Source: Bacillota bacterium (GTDB taxonomy: Bacteria > Bacillota > Clostridia > Acetivibrionales > DTU013). Taken from it: a stretch of DNA of 64,000 nucleotides. Location: contig JAEZMD010000019.1 of the NCBI GenBank assembly GCA_023435745.1, positions 62,001 through 126,000 of the forward strand, in the 5' to 3' direction. Both the position numbers and the translations under genes were made by a program. Below are positions 42,252 through 50,955 of the stretch, one piece after another. The notes below the pieces were generated by a model. That model was not told the DNA's origin. It ran no database searches and saw only the letters and a list, made by a program, of their open reading frames with translations. How positions within the stretch are numbered: the stretch's first letter is position 1; every line of letters starts with the position of its first letter.

Positions 42252-42716
42252 CTATTCAGCATAATAGACCATATCATTTTGTGCATCTTTAAACCCATAT
42301 TTCTCATATATCGGTCTGCCCATTTCCGTGGCATTCAATAAGATTTTCCTGTGACCGTTGTGTATTGCCTCTTGCACAGTCATGGAGAATAGTTTTGAGG
42401 CAATTCCTTTCTTCCGATATTGAGGAATCGTGTACATATTGCTTATATACGCCACTTTTCCATCTATACATTTTTTATTTGGCGGTAAATAATATAAAGA
42501 AAGTCCGCTTGTTGCTACAATTTCTCCGTTATCTATTGCTACAAATGCAATAAAGCTCCCATTTGAAATACCTTTTTGAAAAAATGCTCGATTGCTTTCA
42601 ATCAGATTATTCTTTTCGTCCTCTGCATCAATATGATTTGACTCACATAAAAACATCAATCTAAGTTTTACTAGTGTCTCAATATCGTTAACGCCACTTT
42701 TTCGATATTCAATCAT
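42252..42716 (-). CDS. GNAT family N-acetyltransferase
   Basis: This 154-residue acetyltransferase has the acetyl-CoA loop in QYRKKGIASKLFSMTV (about residues 98-113) and the family end KILLNATEMGRPIYEKYGFK. The fold is complete. The substrate is unknown. It stands alone between the chemoreceptor and a lipoprotein gene, both on the same strand. Confidence 0.9.
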   Translation of the reverse strand: MIEYRKSGVNDIETLVKLRLMFLCESNHIDAEDEKNNLIESNRAFFQKGISNGSFIAFVAIDNGEIVATSGLSLYYLPPNKKCIDGKVAYISNMYTIPQYRKKGIASKLFSMTVQEAIHNGHRKILLNATEMGRPIYEKYGFKDAQNDMVYYAE

Positions 42717-42864
42717 TTCTTTATCTCCAAATATAGTCTATTATAAATAATCTTATTCATAATCCAGATAAATACAACCTAAAAGGTCACAACAATGATA
42801 CTATGTTTACACAGATGAAGTAAATATGGACTTGTAATAGTTGCTGTTTTTAATCTAGTGAATC

Positions 42865-43596
42865 CTACTTGCTTAACTTAATGTAATTGTTATACCATTC
42901 TCTGCCTGTAGACCAATTCCTGCTTTTAAGATCTTCTTTTAATATTTCCGAACATGCAATTGCCATAATATACTCTTTTAATCCATCTTCATTGCTATTT
43001 TCAAATTTCTTTAACATATATTTAAGTCCACCATCCCCTAAATTAACAATATCCTCAAAATCCTTTTCATTATGCTTAATATAATCGTAAGGATTTGAAG
43101 ATGAAGCAGCGGAGAGGTCTGTAATATCACATATCCTGCTTAGTTTTTCATCAATTATAAATTCAATGCTTTTCAGTTCAGCAGTCTCTTTCTTTCCATC
43201 TATTATAATGTCAACTGTTTTTGTAGTATTTTCATCAGTAACTGCAGATAAACCTTGATTAAAGCTAAAAATTTTCCTATCAGGAGCATGGTCTGATGTT
43301 ATTGTTCCGCCACCATTTGCAAATTCATATCCAATTTCCCTGACTGATGTTAGGTCCGACAATTCTCCTTTGTATGTTAAAGTAAGATTTCCATCTGATT
43401 TTTCTCTATAATTAAGTTTACCCTTTACTTTATAAAATTCACCTTCGGAATGCCCCTTGTATTCAACTATCCAATTGTTATTTTCGCCTATTAAATTAAA
43501 GTCCTGCTTAACCATATTATTATTTGAACAACTTGTTTCAAAAGTTAAAATACAAATAACCAGAATTGGAAGGAGTCCTTTGAATTTTAACCCCAT
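42865..43596 (-). CDS. Putative lipoprotein of unknown function
   Basis: This 243-residue protein has a signal peptide ending in a lipobox-like FETSCSN (Cys near residue 23), followed by beta-rich sequence with many charged residues and no domain that I recognise. The start at ATG 43596 is chosen because TTGAGGTGG lies just upstream; an upstream in-frame ATG at 43611 overlaps that site. Codon use is more AT-rich than in the neighbours. Confidence 0.65.
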   Translation of the reverse strand: MGLKFKGLLPILVICILTFETSCSNNNMVKQDFNLIGENNNWIVEYKGHSEGEFYKVKGKLNYREKSDGNLTLTYKGELSDLTSVREIGYEFANGGGTITSDHAPDRKIFSFNQGLSAVTDENTTKTVDIIIDGKKETAELKSIEFIIDEKLSRICDITDLSAASSSNPYDYIKHNEKDFEDIVNLGDGGLKYMLKKFENSNEDGLKEYIMAIACSEILKEDLKSRNWSTGREWYNNYIKLSK

Positions 43597-43663
43597 AATA
43601 AACCACCTCAATTAGTAATGTCTGACCATATTATACCATAAATGGTGGTGTTGTTGTATACCC

Positions 43664-44620
43664 TTATCTTACCAGCTCAATGAGAAACGGCAAAACGATA
43701 AACGAGCCAAGCGTTGTCCATAGAATGCATTTTGATACAATTGATGCGGATGCATCAAATTCTTCCGCAAATATTACCGCATTCACCGCAACCGGCATAG
43801 ACGCTAAAATGAAAAGAACCGAAAAAAGAGTTCCGCTGACGCCTAACATATACAGCACCACACATGCTATAAGCGGCGATAAAAGCATCCGTATGGCCAT
43901 TCCCGACCAAAAAGCCTTTTGTGAATCTCTATCCAGCCTGGATTTTTTTACTCCGGCCATCTGTGCTCCCAATATTACCAGCACCACAGGTGAGTACGAT
44001 TTGGCAACCATATCAATGCCGGTTCCGATCTCAGTAGGCATATTCAGTGATAATGCACGAAGTATAACCGCCAATATGGCCGCATAAACAGCAGGATAGG
44101 AAAATATCGATTTGATGGCTTTTTTTATAGAAAAATTGGAACGTGCCGCAAAGAACACACCGGCTGTATTGACTAATATAATCTGAGTAATGACATAAAT
44201 AGACGCCTTTTCCAGCCCCGCCTGGCCAAAAGCCAACAAAACCAGCGGTAATCCATAATTGATTGAATTAGTCAATGTCGATACCAACGTTAGGCCGGCT
44301 GCTTTTTGAGCCGGTAATCTTAGTATTTTTCCTGCTATTTTCGCGGCCGCCCATAAAAGAATCATGTTCAGCAGGCTGAATAAAGCCGTTTTATATAAAT
44401 CCACAAAAGAAACCTGCGCGTTGAATAAAGTATTAAAAACCATGCACGGAAACATAAAATACAGTATAACCGTCAGCAATTGCTTGGTTTCAAACCCTTT
44501 GAACCGAACAAGCAGCACTCCGGCAATGACAGGGATCGCAAGCGGAACAATAACCTGAAATAAAGTAGAAAAGACATTTTGTATCAAAAAATTCGCTCCT
44601 GTTCCAAATTCATTATTCAC
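43664..44620 (-). CDS. AEC (auxin efflux carrier) family permease
   Basis: This 318-residue membrane protein has about ten hydrophobic helices in two halves. Blocks such as AIPVIAGVLLVRFKGFETKQ at the start, TNSINYGLPLVLLAFGQAG and SMPVAVNAVIFAEEFDASAS near the end are typical of AEC transporters, which move malate, malonate or other organic acids in bacteria. A 38-bp repeat begins 26 bases upstream of its start. Confidence 0.9.
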   Translation of the reverse strand: MNNEFGTGANFLIQNVFSTLFQVIVPLAIPVIAGVLLVRFKGFETKQLLTVILYFMFPCMVFNTLFNAQVSFVDLYKTALFSLLNMILLWAAAKIAGKILRLPAQKAAGLTLVSTLTNSINYGLPLVLLAFGQAGLEKASIYVITQIILVNTAGVFFAARSNFSIKKAIKSIFSYPAVYAAILAVILRALSLNMPTEIGTGIDMVAKSYSPVVLVILGAQMAGVKKSRLDRDSQKAFWSGMAIRMLLSPLIACVVLYMLGVSGTLFSVLFILASMPVAVNAVIFAEEFDASASIVSKCILWTTLGSFIVLPFLIELVR

Positions 44621-44645
44621 TACTAATAGATTATAGCAGAAAATA

Positions 44646-44683
44646 ATGAAAAATGGCCATAAAGGATAATAGAAATAAAGTTA
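44646..44683 (+). repeat. 38-bp direct repeat, copy 1
   Basis: Identical over 38 bases to 53856-53893; it begins ATGAAAAATGGCCATAAAGG. The next 14 bases are also similar. The two copies lie on either side of the LacI-linked catabolic cluster. Confidence 0.92.
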
Positions 44684-44725
44684 GCATGGAATTAAAATCA
44701 CTCATACTCAGAAATTATTCATTCC

Positions 44726-45637
44726 CTATACAAGATATGATTTCATTATTTCTTCACGTGCTGCAGCATCACCCTTAGCAGAATTGATTTCAAGGCTCCA
44801 ATCAAGGTCACGGTATTTTTCGAATCTTTTATCTTGATTTATATAATTTATCATCCGCTCAAGCATCTCCAGTGTCCATACCGATTGATCGATTTGAGCA
44901 GTAGAGTATACACCGGACTTTATCATTTCGAATCCAAACATATCTTTTACATGAGTTTTTGCAGCACTGCTTACGGCTTTTGCCGCCATATGGCTTGGGA
45001 TAAAGAGCACACCGCTGGTTGTACCATATACCACATCACCAGGTAAGCATATTGCTCCTCCTATTCGACATGCATTATTAAACCCCGTCATAACGCATTC
45101 CCGTATAGGTGTGGGATCAATTCCTCGGTAATAGACCTGAACTTCATGAATTTTCCTCATTTGCTCAATATCCCGCACGCCCCCCCATATGACTGCTCCT
45201 CCCGATTTTGTTCTGGCCGCAATAGCAGTAGTAAGATTCCCCCCCACAAACGTACCGTTGTATATTTTGTCATACATATCGGCAACTACAACATCACGTT
45301 CACCTAAACTGTCTATTACCCATTGATTAAAAATTCCATTCCATCCCCGTTTCTCGCCTTCATCCCTACCTGATTGATAAAGATCCGGTCTATAGGGTAC
45401 GAAATTACAGGTAACTGCCCTTCCAATTAACTTTTTCTCTGGATGCAGCATCTTTAGCTCGCCTTCAAACTGAAATTTATAGTTTTCAATATAGAGCGGC
45501 ATCCATATTTCTTCTAGTGTCATAGTTGCCAACATTTCAAGGTACTTATCCTCCACCCGCGGTCTTCCGTCCTCAAAACGCTCACCCTTCCAGAAGCTTG
45601 TTAATTCAACTATGTCTTGCTTATTATTTAATCTCAT
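44726..45637 (-). CDS. RraA/HMG-aldolase superfamily protein
   Basis: This 303-residue protein belongs to the RraA-like superfamily, which includes 4-hydroxy-4-methyl-2-oxoglutarate aldolase and related retro-aldolases. Core motifs are GNLTTAIAARTKSGGAVIWG, GVRDIEQMRK (the Arg-Asp pair that binds substrate and metal) and PGDVVYGTTSGVLFIPSHMA. It is nearly twice as long as RraA, with extra N- and C-terminal parts. It is the last gene of the LacI-linked cluster and is a good candidate to cleave a 2-keto-hydroxy acid produced upstream. Confidence 0.85.
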   Translation of the reverse strand: MRLNNKQDIVELTSFWKGERFEDGRPRVEDKYLEMLATMTLEEIWMPLYIENYKFQFEGELKMLHPEKKLIGRAVTCNFVPYRPDLYQSGRDEGEKRGWNGIFNQWVIDSLGERDVVVADMYDKIYNGTFVGGNLTTAIAARTKSGGAVIWGGVRDIEQMRKIHEVQVYYRGIDPTPIRECVMTGFNNACRIGGAICLPGDVVYGTTSGVLFIPSHMAAKAVSSAAKTHVKDMFGFEMIKSGVYSTAQIDQSVWTLEMLERMINYINQDKRFEKYRDLDWSLEINSAKGDAAAREEIMKSYLV

Positions 45638-45695
45638 TGTAAATGGCTCCTCTGTATAAGAATGAGTAAATGAATAACTAAAGATTAGGCTTATC

Positions 45696-45727
45696 GATTC
45701 TACTGGACACTGGTGTCCAGTAGAATC
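45696..45727. promoter_or_regulatory. Perfect 32-bp palindrome upstream of the RraA-like gene
   Basis: Arms GATTCTACTGGACAC and its exact complement surround a TG centre. It lies 59 bases upstream of the RraA-like start. Without a T run it is unlikely to be a terminator; a protein-binding operator is more likely. Confidence 0.7.
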
Positions 45728-45832
45728 TCCGTCTTTTAAATGAATTAGACCAATATTGGAGGCATTTTCACAAATGAATTTTTCGGATCAGATCGCTGAA
45801 AAATTTTTTAATATCCGGCTGCAGGTAGTTAA

Positions 45833-46246
45833 TTATTGTGCTCTTCCAGCCTGTCGTAGTTTTATCTGCGGAGACTCCGATGACATTTGCATAACCTCAA
45901 CTTTTAATCCGTTGGGATCTAAAAACCAACACTGCATGTTACAATCAAGCCCTGTTTTCAGAGGTTTATAAAGTTGAATATTGAGTGCCTTGGCTTTATC
46001 AACTATACTAAGGATATCTTGTGTTTCTATGCAAAAATGTGAATATATGTTCCCTTCTACTTGATTATTATTGGGCGTTGCATAAAACAATTCAATGAAA
46101 TTCCCATCGTTATTAATGAGATATTCTATCCATGGATTACCATCAGTGTCGTTAAGAGAAAAACCTTTTCTAAAACCAAATAATTCATGGTAGAAATGAA
46201 TGGTTTCTTCCATTTTGTCAGTTACAAATGCTATGTGCCCAATCAA
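45833..46246 (-). CDS. VOC (glyoxalase-fold) family protein
   Basis: This 137-residue protein has the paired beta-alpha-beta-beta-beta modules of the vicinal oxygen chelate fold: IGHIAFVTDKMEETIHFYHE (metal His5), NFIELFYA, YSHFCIETQDI and CWFLDPNGLKVEVMQ. Members isomerise or cleave small oxygenated carbon compounds. The start is a TTG at 46246, with AAGGAGTGAGG upstream inside the end of the RidA gene, so it is part of the cluster operon. Confidence 0.88.
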   Translation of the reverse strand: MIGHIAFVTDKMEETIHFYHELFGFRKGFSLNDTDGNPWIEYLINNDGNFIELFYATPNNNQVEGNIYSHFCIETQDILSIVDKAKALNIQLYKPLKTGLDCNMQCWFLDPNGLKVEVMQMSSESPQIKLRQAGRAQ

Positions 46247-46252
46247 TCAGCC

Positions 46253-46663
46253 TCACTCCTTCAATTCGATAATCATTTCAATTTCAACAGCCTGATTTTT
46301 TGGAAGTACGGAGGTGCCTATAGCCGATCGGGCATGCTCTCCTCTTTCACCCAAGCGTTCAACCATCAGCTCCGAAAAGCCGTTCATTACCTGTGGTTGC
46401 TGATAAAACGTACTGGCACTGTTTACAAAGCCCAGAGCCTTGACAATAGATTTAATTCGGTCAAGTGAACCATAATATCTCTCGAAGGTTTCAAGCAAAC
46501 GTTCCCCGCAGTGGCGGGCAGCTGCCCGCCCTTCTTCTAATGTCAAATCTTGGCCAACATGGCCTGCATAAATAGGCTCTCCATCTTGACCTTCACATCC
46601 GTGGCCTGAAAGAAAAACTAAATTACCTACCTGTCGAAGATCACGAATAGCTTTTTTGTTCAA
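46253..46663 (-). CDS. RidA family enamine/imine deaminase (second copy)
   Basis: This 136-residue Rid-family protein reads LVFLSGHGCEGQDGEPIYAG near residue 15 and ends ARSAIGTSVLPKNQAVEIEM; the Arg of the HARSAIG motif is present. It resembles the RidA at 16612-17070 in subtype. Here too it neighbours a PLP enzyme (SelA-like, two genes upstream), which releases enamine products. A TTG at 46663 after GGGGG is the likely start. Confidence 0.88.
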   Translation of the reverse strand: MNKKAIRDLRQVGNLVFLSGHGCEGQDGEPIYAGHVGQDLTLEEGRAAARHCGERLLETFERYYGSLDRIKSIVKALGFVNSASTFYQQPQVMNGFSELMVERLGERGEHARSAIGTSVLPKNQAVEIEMIIELKE

Positions 46664-46680
46664 ATATATTACCCCCTTGA

Positions 46681-47475
46681 TTAACCTATGATAGAACGAA
46701 TGTATTCTGCCTGAAGTGTTGTTGCCGCAAGGGCATCACTTTCGCCTTCCCATTCCAGCATTAAAAATCCCTCATATCCCACACTGTCATAAATACCCAT
46801 CAACCTCTTCATATCCATGTGGAGCTCCCTTCCTGTTTCATCCATCTCATAGAACTGAAGATGCCCGTATGGTGACAATGGAATAAGTTCTTTGGCTGCC
46901 TCGTAGACGATAGGTTCAGCTTTAAGCTTACTAAAGTTGTATACATCGGGACATAACCGGCACGCCGGATGATTTACTTCAAGTATCAGGGCTTTCAATT
47001 CCTGATAAGTAAAACAAATTAGGCTATGGTTTTCAACCAGAATTACAACCCCGTATGCGGCAGCATACTCAGCAGCTTTTCTTAAGCTCTCCAAAACCCA
47101 TCCTCTTTGGGTATCATATGATACCGAGTCATCGGTATCGCCAGTAAAAATTTTCAGGTAAGGAACACCTGAATAAGCCGCCATGCGAATCCAGAAATAT
47201 GTATTTTCCAACTCACCCTGTCTTACCTTTTCATCTGGAAATGCATAATCATTTTCTAGTGCAATAGCTTCAATTTTTATACCATATTCCTTCGCAACTT
47301 TCTGGTAACGCTTTGCCGCTTCGAAGGTAAAACACGGAAAATGTCTCGCAAGAAGTTCTACACCATCAAGACCAATTTCCGAGGCGGTCTTGAGAAAGCT
47401 TTCAATTGTCATTCCTCCGTTAGTCATAAATTTTCTAAAGCTCCAGGACCTAACACCCAATTTAATTCCACTCAT
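46681..47475 (-). CDS. Sugar phosphate isomerase/epimerase-like TIM-barrel protein
   Basis: This 264-residue protein has the xylose-isomerase-like AP-endonuclease-2 fold: GLDGVELLARHFPCFTFEAA, a VVILVENHS Glu-bearing strand (metal ligand), CRLCPDVYNFSKL (Asp ligand), GHLQFYEMDE and FLMLEWEGE. These enzymes isomerise or epimerise sugars and keto acids with a divalent metal. The ATG at 47475, with GAGGTG upstream, overlaps the SelA-like gene stop by four bases. Confidence 0.88.
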   Translation of the reverse strand: MSGIKLGVRSWSFRKFMTNGGMTIESFLKTASEIGLDGVELLARHFPCFTFEAAKRYQKVAKEYGIKIEAIALENDYAFPDEKVRQGELENTYFWIRMAAYSGVPYLKIFTGDTDDSVSYDTQRGWVLESLRKAAEYAAAYGVVILVENHSLICFTYQELKALILEVNHPACRLCPDVYNFSKLKAEPIVYEAAKELIPLSPYGHLQFYEMDETGRELHMDMKRLMGIYDSVGYEGFLMLEWEGESDALAATTLQAEYIRSIIG

Positions 47476-48626
47476 TCTGAACACCTCTTTTTACCGCAGA
47501 AATAGCTGCGAATTTCTTTTATTATTATTTCAATCTCACCTGGCACCAATGTCATGGGATTGCAGTAGAATCCTTTACCTGGATAAGGCAAGAAAGCAAT
47601 ACGTGTCTTATTGTTCAGAAAATCCTGAACAACCTCGTCGGGCGAAACAGGGTAAATACTTTGATCAAAAGTGATTTGGGCTCTTGGTATAGGCTGGCCT
47701 GCCTCATTCGGAAATGCGCGGCAGCAGCTTACTCCATGCAACCCGTCAAGACCATCGACTATTTTTTTCACTTCCCCCTCACACCACTTTAATCGTTCTT
47801 CCTCGTCACGTTCAATATACTCCTCAACAGCAACCAGAACTGCGGCCAATTCCTCTTTCCCTATTTTGAAAAAACGGCCTACACCATCCTGTGGAGAAAT
47901 AATAGATCGGCAAACGGAAACAATATTTTTCTTACCAAGAATCAAGCCCGTGTGGCACGGGCCACAGAGATCTTTACCACCGCTGAACAGTACTACGTCT
48001 GCACCATAGCCTTGAGTAAATTCCCAAAAATTTGATTTGGGAGGCAGCTGTGCGGCGGCATCAACGATAATCGGAACTCCATTCCTCTTACATACCCTTA
48101 CTGCTTCTGATAATGAAGGAGCTCCTTTTGGTATCCATAACCCGGCCATTACATAAAGAAAGGCCAGTGGTTTGTTTTTCCTTATTTCAGCTTCCAGCTT
48201 TTCCGCATGTGGGTCAGTATCTTCGCCAACATCGCCGATTTCCCTTAATGAAACGCCTGCCTGCTCAATACCGCAAACGTATTCAACACGATGAGACTTA
48301 TAGAGGATGACAGACTTTCCTTTCGGAAATTCACTAGGTATTTTTTTATAAAATGATGGATCATCCAGTTTGAGAAGCGCCATTGTTACCAGGTAAAAAG
48401 CCGAAGCTACTCCCGCGCTTACCATTGCATCCTCGTTACGGGTTAGTTCAGCAATCCGTTTCGATACAGCTTCATGTAATTCGCGAATGTCGAAAAACTT
48501 TTTAGATGCCTCATCCAATGCCTCTGCAGCTTTTCTATTCATCAAAGACCCTCCGTAGCAGGTCTGCGTGGCCGAAGCATTAATGATTGGCTTAACTCCA
48601 ATACGTTCCCAGAATTCGTTGGCCAT
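47472..48626 (-). CDS. SelA-like fold-type I PLP enzyme (amino-sugar-acid lyase type)
   Basis: This 384-residue protein is related to selenocysteine synthase SelA and to the D-glucosaminate-6-phosphate ammonia-lyase branch. It opens WERIGVKPIINASATQTCYGG and has the glycine/serine PLP-phosphate region AMVSAGVASAFYLVTMALLK. The Asp of PIIVDAAAQLPP holds the pyridine nitrogen, and the Schiff-base lysine is in LFSGGKDLCGPCHTGLILG. SelA itself is ruled out by context. It probably eliminates ammonia from an amino sugar acid, and the RidA two genes on would hydrolyse the product. Confidence 0.85.
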   Translation of the reverse strand: MANEFWERIGVKPIINASATQTCYGGSLMNRKAAEALDEASKKFFDIRELHEAVSKRIAELTRNEDAMVSAGVASAFYLVTMALLKLDDPSFYKKIPSEFPKGKSVILYKSHRVEYVCGIEQAGVSLREIGDVGEDTDPHAEKLEAEIRKNKPLAFLYVMAGLWIPKGAPSLSEAVRVCKRNGVPIIVDAAAQLPPKSNFWEFTQGYGADVVLFSGGKDLCGPCHTGLILGKKNIVSVCRSIISPQDGVGRFFKIGKEELAAVLVAVEEYIERDEEERLKWCEGEVKKIVDGLDGLHGVSCCRAFPNEAGQPIPRAQITFDQSIYPVSPDEVVQDFLNNKTRIAFLPYPGKGFYCNPMTLVPGEIEIIIKEIRSYFCGKKRCSE

Positions 48627-48631
48627 TTGCA

Positions 48632-49189
48632 CTACCCCCTATCAGATTCAGCATACCATGCGGCGTTTGATAGAATATTGTCTCCGGATGCCGCAACACG
48701 ACACGCTGTGTAGCCTAGTTTTTTTGCAAGGTTAATCAGCTGTTGATGATTTATTGAAGCTGTACCGGCTGAGAAAACAATCATAATACCATACTGTTCA
48801 GCACTTGAAACAACTGATTCAAGTGACTTTGCCAAGTAATCGATACGCGATTCGTCAACATTTTCTACCCCGTCAATATGAACATGGAGCGCAGGAATTT
48901 TCGAAAGGGCGGCTATTCTGATCCATTCCAGAAGATCGCTCTTAGCAGCTTCCAAAGTATCGCTGTTGTCAGTGATCATTTCAGAGTCGCAAATAATTCC
49001 CTCAAGCTTCAATCCTGCTTTTTCTGCGTCGTGACGAAACATTCGTGTCCAGTACATGGCGCGTTCAGGAAAGAAGCGGTTTCCTACCAGTATTTTTTCG
49101 GCGCCGGCCTCCACCGCCGAATTAATAAAATCTTGCCGGGTAAATGTTTTTTTGTGAAGTTTGTTAATAAAACTTGAGGTTGTAAACAT
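48632..49189 (-). CDS. TIM-barrel epimerase-like protein, short
   Basis: This 185-residue protein carries beta-strand/helix units like the AP-endonuclease-2 epimerase fold: VEAGAEKILVGNRFFPERAM, PALHVHIDGVENV and IMIVFSAGTAS. The length is only about two thirds of a full barrel, and typical Glu metal ligands are not obvious. It could be a divergent, shortened relative of its neighbour at 46681-47475. It is five bases upstream of the SelA-like gene in the same operon. Confidence 0.6.
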   Translation of the reverse strand: MFTTSSFINKLHKKTFTRQDFINSAVEAGAEKILVGNRFFPERAMYWTRMFRHDAEKAGLKLEGIICDSEMITDNSDTLEAAKSDLLEWIRIAALSKIPALHVHIDGVENVDESRIDYLAKSLESVVSSAEQYGIMIVFSAGTASINHQQLINLAKKLGYTACRVAASGDNILSNAAWYAESDRG

Positions 49190-49213
49190 ATATTTTTCTC
49201 CTTCTGTTATGAT

Positions 49214-50053
49214 TCATTGGCGTATTGCACCAGCAGTGAGCCCTCCTATCAGGTACTTATCAGCAATCAGGTAAACAATAATTACCGGAATGCTTGCGGC
49301 TAAACTGGCAGCCATCAGTTCGTTCCATTCTGTCTGGTACTCTCCCATAAACATCGCAATACCGACCGGAATCGTATACATCCTATCAGTCGTAGTCAAA
49401 GACATGGAAAATAAGTACTCGTTCCAGGATTGCATGAATGAAAAAATCAAAGTTGCTATATTGCCTGGAATACTTAACGGAAAAACAATTTTGGTCAACA
49501 CGCTTAATCGTGAACATCCATCCAATCTACCGGCCTCGTCTATTGAAAACGGTATTGAGTCGTAATAGCCGCGAAGCATCCACGTGCAAAACGGCAATGA
49601 AAATGATGTATGCGCTATTATAAGCGCGATTTTCGAATCGACAAGACCTGCTCGGCTCATCATTACAAAGTAAGGCATAACGAACAAGACACTTGGTACC
49701 ATTTGCGAAACCAGTATAAACATTATTAACTTATTGGCATGTTTCATCCGATATCGCGAAAATCCAAATGCAGCAAGGTTAGCTATAACAAGACATAGAA
49801 CGGTAGTAACAGCTGCGACTATCATGGAATTTACGAAATACGCTCCAAAATTCCGATCCTTCCATATTGAAAGGAAATTGTCAAATGTAACACTGTGCGG
49901 AATTATATAGGGCGGTGAAGCAAATACTTCAGTCTTTGATTTAAGTGCTGTACTAAGCACCCAGATAAGCGGAAACAAAACAAAAGTCATCAAAGCCGCC
50001 ATAATTAAGAATAATAATATTCTTGTAAAAATAAGTTTATATTTACTTTTCAT
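49214..50053 (-). CDS. Carbohydrate ABC transporter permease (MalG-like)
   Basis: This 279-residue permease has six membrane helices, and the C-terminal EAGRLDGCSRLSVLTKIVFP coupling loop, typical of the second permease of CUT1 sugar importers. It overlaps the first permease gene by four bases (ATGA). Confidence 0.93.
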   Translation of the reverse strand: MKSKYKLIFTRILLFLIMAALMTFVLFPLIWVLSTALKSKTEVFASPPYIIPHSVTFDNFLSIWKDRNFGAYFVNSMIVAAVTTVLCLVIANLAAFGFSRYRMKHANKLIMFILVSQMVPSVLFVMPYFVMMSRAGLVDSKIALIIAHTSFSLPFCTWMLRGYYDSIPFSIDEAGRLDGCSRLSVLTKIVFPLSIPGNIATLIFSFMQSWNEYLFSMSLTTTDRMYTIPVGIAMFMGEYQTEWNELMAASLAASIPVIIVYLIADKYLIGGLTAGAIRQ

Positions 50054-50937
50054 TTGTATGCACCCCCTGATGAATCATTTGGTTTTGGTAAGACCAGGCG
50101 GGCATAAAACGTACTGATCAACATAACGATGATAAACAGAAACATGGCTGTAGCAGATGCTTTACCAAAATCAAAAGCGCTAAAAAATGTATTTCTTATC
50201 ACTGTACTAAGCACTTCGGTCGACGTTCCCGGACCGCCTCCTGTCATTGTATATATCAGGTCAAACTGTTTGAACGACCAAATGAAATCCAATGTCGAGG
50301 TAATAATAATAACGCTTTTCATATTTGGCAACGTAACTGACACAAAGGTCTGGAGCGCTCCTGATCCATCAATGCTTGCAGCCTCATACTGTTCATTGGG
50401 AATTGATTGCAGACCGGCAATGAACATCAACATAACATACGGGAATTGCTTCCATATGTTGGCTATTATAAGAAAGAGCATCGCTGTTTTTGGGTTCCCC
50501 AACCAGGCATGGTAGCTGTTAATGATCCCTACTTTCAGTAATATTTCGTTGAAGATTCCGTAAGAACCGTTAAGAAGCCATTTCCACGTTATTGCTCCGA
50601 CAACATATGAGAGCATCCAGGGGAGCAAATAAAGTATTCTTACCATCCTTCGCCCAAAAAACTTACGGTTGAGAAGAAGAGCTGCTATCATTCCCAATAT
50701 TACATGAAACAGAACGGAAAATATAGTGAATATAAATGTGTTCTTAATCGCAACATAGAATAACGGATCCTTAAGAACACTTATGTAATTATCTATACCT
50801 ACCCATTCTAAAGAAATCATAGGTCTGTACTTGAAAAATGATACGCCTAAAACAAACAGCATCGGAACTCCCAGCACGAGAACTATCACTGCAACACATG
50901 GTGCAACGAATAAATATCCGTAGCGATGCTCTTTCAT
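50050..50937 (-). CDS. Carbohydrate ABC transporter permease (MalF-like)
   Basis: This 295-residue permease has six membrane helices and the EAASIDGSGALQTFVSVTLP coupling loop. YTMTGGGPGTSTEV is a signature of CUT1 first permeases. The ATPase of the importer is not in this cluster, so a shared MsmK-type ATPase encoded elsewhere is probably used. Confidence 0.93.
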   Translation of the reverse strand: MKEHRYGYLFVAPCVAVIVLVLGVPMLFVLGVSFFKYRPMISLEWVGIDNYISVLKDPLFYVAIKNTFIFTIFSVLFHVILGMIAALLLNRKFFGRRMVRILYLLPWMLSYVVGAITWKWLLNGSYGIFNEILLKVGIINSYHAWLGNPKTAMLFLIIANIWKQFPYVMLMFIAGLQSIPNEQYEAASIDGSGALQTFVSVTLPNMKSVIIITSTLDFIWSFKQFDLIYTMTGGGPGTSTEVLSTVIRNTFFSAFDFGKASATAMFLFIIVMLISTFYARLVLPKPNDSSGGAYK

Positions 50938-50955
50938 GCAAAAGCCTCCATTCAG

